From Deltaproteobacteria bacterium UBA7527 (GTDB lineage: Bacteria > Desulfobacterota > Syntrophorhabdia > Syntrophorhabdales > Syntrophorhabdaceae), in the NCBI GenBank assembly GCA_002478225.1, contig DLMV01000025.1:1-15955 (forward strand): a DNA stretch of 15,955 nucleotides, in the 5' to 3' direction. Below the pieces are notes generated by a model. It ran no database searches, had not been told where the DNA came from, and saw only the letters and a program-made list of their open reading frames with translations. A program made the position numbers and the translations under genes. Positions 13,311 through 15,955 of the stretch are shown here, one piece after another (positions within the stretch are counted from its first letter, which is position 1; each line of letters starts with the position of its first letter).

Positions 13311-13717
13311 AAATTGTCCTTGACACAAATGTCTTCATCTCAGGAATCTTTTTCAGTGGACCTCCATATCGTATCCTTGAAGCATGGCGCGATGGTCAGG
13401 TTCGACTCGTGATTTCACCGGATATACTTGCGGAATACAGCAGGGTAAATAAGGTTTTAGCCGAAAGATATCCTTTGATCGACGTGCAGCCAATGCTTGA
13501 TCTGGTTACCGTTGAAGCAGAGTTATACAATGCGCAAGGCTTATTGGAGCCGGTTTGCAGTGATCCTGATGATGACAAATTCCTGGCCTGTGCAATAGCC
13601 GGTGGAAGTAAAATAATTGTGAGTGGAGACAAACATCTGCTAAAAATTTCCGGTTTTCAAGGCATCGAGATCCTCAAACCGCAAGGGTTTGTTAACAGAT
13701 ATCTACGGACGATTTGA
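13307..13717 (+). CDS. PIN-domain toxin (COG1569-like)
   Basis: 136 residues, probable ribonuclease toxin. PIN acidic residues: Asp6 in VLDTNVFISG, Glu43 in SPDILAEY, the DPDDDKFL cluster (86-92), and Asp108 in IIVSGDKHLL. The opening MKIVLDTNVFISGIFFSGPP is characteristic of the 'putative toxin-antitoxin system toxin component, PIN family' group rather than classical VapC. It starts at GTG, embedded in the antitoxin stop, so translation is coupled and toxin level follows antitoxin. It is adjacent to an insertion sequence, a usual setting for such modules. Confidence 0.92.
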   Translation: MKIVLDTNVFISGIFFSGPPYRILEAWRDGQVRLVISPDILAEYSRVNKVLAERYPLIDVQPMLDLVTVEAELYNAQGLLEPVCSDPDDDKFLACAIAGGSKIIVSGDKHLLKISGFQGIEILKPQGFVNRYLRTI

Positions 13718-13853
13718 TTAAGTAACTTCGAGGGCGTTCTTCATTATTGTTGAATAGCGCTTGGCAGGTAAGATACGCGGCTAAAGGAAGTTCTGTAATT
13801 TTTTCCGCCGGAAAGTCTTAACTTTGAACTATGGGGGCGGGCATCGAAGGCGC

Positions 13854-14531
13854 TCATATACTTCTTCCTTCGACGAATACGTCCAAACCCTTGATATCTC
13901 CCCCGCCGAATTGGGCCATGGCCTCTGCGGCAACGGTCAATCCTTCCTTAAGATAGATCCCGTCAATACCGGGAACAGCGTAGGAATAGAAAAGAACGTT
14001 GCGCGTATCATCCCTCACCTTTGTCTTTTCATCCGCCCCCTGGCAAAGGACGCAGATGATGTCCTTTTCGTCACGGAGCACGATCTCTCCTTCTTTCATT
14101 GTGAATTGGCGGCCTCCCATCCCAACACTCGCCTCTCCTCCCCGGGCTACATCGAGCATGAGTCTGCCTTCGATGCGATCAAGATCAGTGACCGCGACGA
14201 GGATGCCTGCGCACATCTCGGCCATGAAGTGGGCATCGACCATGAGGTTGTACCTCGGGAACCCGCTCTGGATCGTTCGCTTAAGATGCTGGGGCAAGGG
14301 GCATTCGAACCCGAAGCTCTGAAAAAACCGGTCGTAGACATCGATGCGCCGGGAGATATTGGCAAGCGTTTCCCGCTTTCTTATTTTTCGCAGGAGATTC
14401 CGCCTGTATTGATCAAACCCTGCACTGTCGCTTAAGGGCTGGCAGTCTGAAATGAGCGTCAGCCCGAAAGCCACACCCGGGTACTTAGCTTCATAGGCAG
14501 TCGAGATCGAAAAGTCTATCCATGTTGCCAT
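13854..14531 (-). CDS. B3/B4 tRNA-binding domain protein (COG3382-like)
   Basis: 225 residues from the ATG at 14531. In-frame starts at 14537-14567 are also possible; the GGAAG before 14531 is only fair. The protein matches the stand-alone B3/B4 domain found in the phenylalanyl-tRNA synthetase beta chain: DVYDRFFQSFGFECPLPQHLKRTI, NLMVDAHFMAEMC, ILVAVTDLDRIEG, then GEIVLRDEKDIICVLCQGADEKTKVRDDTRNVLFYSYAVPGID. In the synthetase this region is part of the editing module, and stand-alone copies may act on mischarged tRNA or bind nucleic acid; the role of this one is unknown. It sits just downstream of the flavin oxidoreductase on the same strand, probably co-transcribed. Confidence 0.82.
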   Translation of the reverse strand: MATWIDFSISTAYEAKYPGVAFGLTLISDCQPLSDSAGFDQYRRNLLRKIRKRETLANISRRIDVYDRFFQSFGFECPLPQHLKRTIQSGFPRYNLMVDAHFMAEMCAGILVAVTDLDRIEGRLMLDVARGGEASVGMGGRQFTMKEGEIVLRDEKDIICVLCQGADEKTKVRDDTRNVLFYSYAVPGIDGIYLKEGLTVAAEAMAQFGGGDIKGLDVFVEGRSI

Positions 14532-14577
14532 CCTCTTTTCTTCCATTTCAGATCTCATGGTCAACAAAACCCTGCCG

Positions 14578-15693
14578 TCATTCTGTTCGATCTCTCCATT
14601 TGCTTATTTTATCATGGGGCCATCGTGCACAGAAGGCGGGTTTCCTTTTCATCACCAATTTCATGCAAACATTGCCGCAGTGCGGATCACAGTGAATGAT
14701 ATCATTCTCCCTGCCCTGTCTCACTTTTTCAGGCCATTCGGGGTCGGCCCACAAGACCCGTGCCAGTCCGATCAGGTCGGCCTTTTTCTCTTCAAGGATG
14801 CGCTCCGCCAGAGAGCCTGTCGATATTCGTCCGGCAGCGATGACCGGGATGCGTACCTCTTTTTTGACGGCAGCCGCAAGATACGCCATGTAGCCGTCTT
14901 CTCCGGATCTGCCCACAACCTCCGGCAGAGGGAAAGACTCATACGTTCCGCCCATGACGGAAAGATACGCAATGCCCGCTGATCCGAGAGAACGGGCAAA
15001 CCGAACGGACTCGCTCAATTGAAGACCATCAGGCATCCATTCATCCGCCATAAAACGATAGCCGACAGGGAAATCTCCCACCACGTTCCTGACCGCGGCA
15101 ACAACCTCAAGCGGAAATCTCTGCCGGTTCTCAAATGAACCGCCATATTCATCCTCTCTTTTGTTGGTTCTCGGAGAGAGGAATTGAGCCAGCAGATAGC
15201 CCGTGCCTCCATGCAGCTCCACCATGTCAAAGCCTGTGTTCTTGACCCGTAATGCCGCATCGGCGTACCTGTTCACGATCGCCCTTATCTCTTCTACGCT
15301 CAATGCCCTTGGGGTCCTGCCGAACGCTTCAACGGCAGACGGCGCAACGGGTTCGCTCGCGCCTGCAAAACGCCCGGCGTGGTTTATCTGGAGACAGGCA
15401 ACAGCGCCTTCCTGCCGTATCGTTGAAGATAACCTTGTTAATCCTGCCGCGTTATTATCGGTATCTACCCGGATCGTCCTGCTGGAACCGCTGCCTGTCG
15501 GATGGTCTATCGTCGCATTCTCAACCACTACCATCGCAACCCCGCTTTTCGCCATCAACCGATAGTGATCCAGCAACACGCTGCCCACCGTACCGCCTTC
15601 TCCGGCATATCCGAGATACATCGGGGCCATCGTTAATCTGTTCTTCAGGGTAATGTCTGCGATCCTAAGTTCAGAGAATAGATGTGTGTACAT
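14578..15693 (-). CDS. NADH:flavin oxidoreductase, old yellow enzyme family, with C-terminal Cys motif
   Basis: 371 residues from the ATG at 15693, which has AAAGGAG upstream; an earlier in-frame start at 15738 is less likely. FMN TIM barrel: LFSELRIADITLKNRLTMAPM (5-25), LQINHAGR (101-108), ELHGGTGYLLAQFLSPRTNKREDEYGGSFENR (159-190) with the catalytic region and FMN contacts, GYRFMADEW (211-219), IPVIAAGRISTG (282-293) and DLIGLARVLWADPEWP (306-321). The C-terminus has Cys335, 339, 343 and 355 (C-x3-C-x3-C-x11-C), close to the C-x2-C-x3-C-x11-C [4Fe-4S] motif of 2,4-dienoyl-CoA reductases and trimethylamine dehydrogenase. The large NAD(P)/FAD half of those enzymes is missing, so electrons must come from a separate partner. 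Likely substrate: an enone or dienoyl-CoA. Confidence 0.92.
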   Translation of the reverse strand: MYTHLFSELRIADITLKNRLTMAPMYLGYAGEGGTVGSVLLDHYRLMAKSGVAMVVVENATIDHPTGSGSSRTIRVDTDNNAAGLTRLSSTIRQEGAVACLQINHAGRFAGASEPVAPSAVEAFGRTPRALSVEEIRAIVNRYADAALRVKNTGFDMVELHGGTGYLLAQFLSPRTNKREDEYGGSFENRQRFPLEVVAAVRNVVGDFPVGYRFMADEWMPDGLQLSESVRFARSLGSAGIAYLSVMGGTYESFPLPEVVGRSGEDGYMAYLAAAVKKEVRIPVIAAGRISTGSLAERILEEKKADLIGLARVLWADPEWPEKVRQGRENDIIHCDPHCGNVCMKLVMKRKPAFCARWPHDKISKWRDRTE

Positions 15694-15729
15694 TATTTTT
15701 CTCCTTTGATTACGTTGTAATTTTTTTCC

Positions 15730-15758
15730 ATTTTCCACCTATTTCATATATTTTGCAA
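15730..15758 (-). promoter_or_regulatory. Possible promoter of the flavin oxidoreductase gene
   Basis: Minus strand: TTGCAA, a 17-base spacer, GAAAAT (4 of 6). Transcription would begin near 15723, 30 bases before the chosen ATG at 15693, which favours that start over 15738. Confidence 0.35.
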
Positions 15759-15770
15759 GGGGGAATCCAT

Positions 15771-15955
15771 ATGCAAAACACAAATGAAGATAAAGGCGAT
15801 CTGGCCACGATCGCCCGGGCAGTATTCGACCGCTATCCGCAGCAACACAAAGAGATCCTCTGCGGGATCGCTGATGCCTCATTTTCTACAACACAAAAAG
15901 GGTTCATAAAGGGTTGGGGAATCAAACGCCGGTTCATTACCTCATACAGGAAGGG
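15771..15955 (+). CDS. Unrecognised protein, N-terminal part (runs off the window)
   Basis: The frame is open from the ATG at 15771 to the right edge (61 codons). The start follows AAGGGGGA at a good distance. The visible N-terminus is hydrophilic (MQNTNEDKGDLATIARAVFD...), then YPQQHKEILCGIADASFS and KGFIKGWGIKRRFITSYRKG; no signal peptide is seen. The segment 'EILCGIADASFS' faintly recalls the start of QueG-like or other Fe-S reductase domains, but this is too short to call. It diverges from the flavin oxidoreductase gene, with 77 bases between starts. Confidence 0.65.
   Translation, partial: MQNTNEDKGDLATIARAVFDRYPQQHKEILCGIADASFSTTQKGFIKGWGIKRRFITSYRK

Noticed and set aside
13795..13822. 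TTTCC-gcc-GGAAA as a terminator between the PIN gene and the B3/B4 gene
   Set aside because: The T run precedes the stem on the + strand and becomes an A run after the stem on the minus strand, so it has the wrong layout for either direction.

Overview
The window reads like a Gram-negative, probably anaerobic bacterium of the Desulfobacterota/Syntrophorhabdales or Nitrospirota type. This rests on moderate GC, strong AGGAGG-like ribosome sites, AMP-forming acetyl-CoA synthetase, an Fe-S old-yellow-enzyme relative, and many degenerate period-7 intergenic repeats. It is an impression from gene content; no rRNA or other marker gene is present.

Left block (1-3590, all + strand). Four small secreted cysteine-rich proteins lie in the order A, B, x, B, A. 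The two A types share a 12-cysteine pattern and the two B types share a 10-cysteine pattern. All four share a core: CWxW, then C-x2-CGG-x2-Q-x3-NC, then a K/Y-rich stretch and more Cys. A secreted 146-residue protein (x) sits in the middle. A family-5 extracellular solute-binding protein without permease or ATPase genes follows. I do not recognise the Cys-rich family, and it is the best candidate here for an undescribed system. A ~125 bp inverted-repeat-bounded element follows the last gene.

Middle block (3763-11487). A MidA-like methyltransferase and acetyl-CoA synthetase (acs) are on the minus strand, with a clear terminator after acs and a near-consensus promoter before it. Beta-carbonic anhydrase diverges from acs. 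A tight minus-strand trio (TraB/GumN-like protein, HAD phosphatase, lgt) uses overlapping or 2-nt junctions. Divergent from the trio is an amidohydrolase fused to a GNAT domain, with a promoter placed so that its mRNA would be leaderless.

Right block (11488-15955). An IS3-family insertion sequence of about 1.2 kb (orfA, orfB with D,D(35)E, putative terminal inverted repeats) sits beside an AbrB-type antitoxin/PIN toxin pair, which has its own promoter and palindromic operator candidate. Next come a B3/B4-domain protein and, upstream of it on the minus strand, a single-domain OYE-family flavin oxidoreductase with a C-terminal four-Cys motif. The window ends inside an unrecognised gene starting at 15771.

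Intergenic regions carry five period-7 tandem repeat runs and a 29 bp dispersed repeat found twice.
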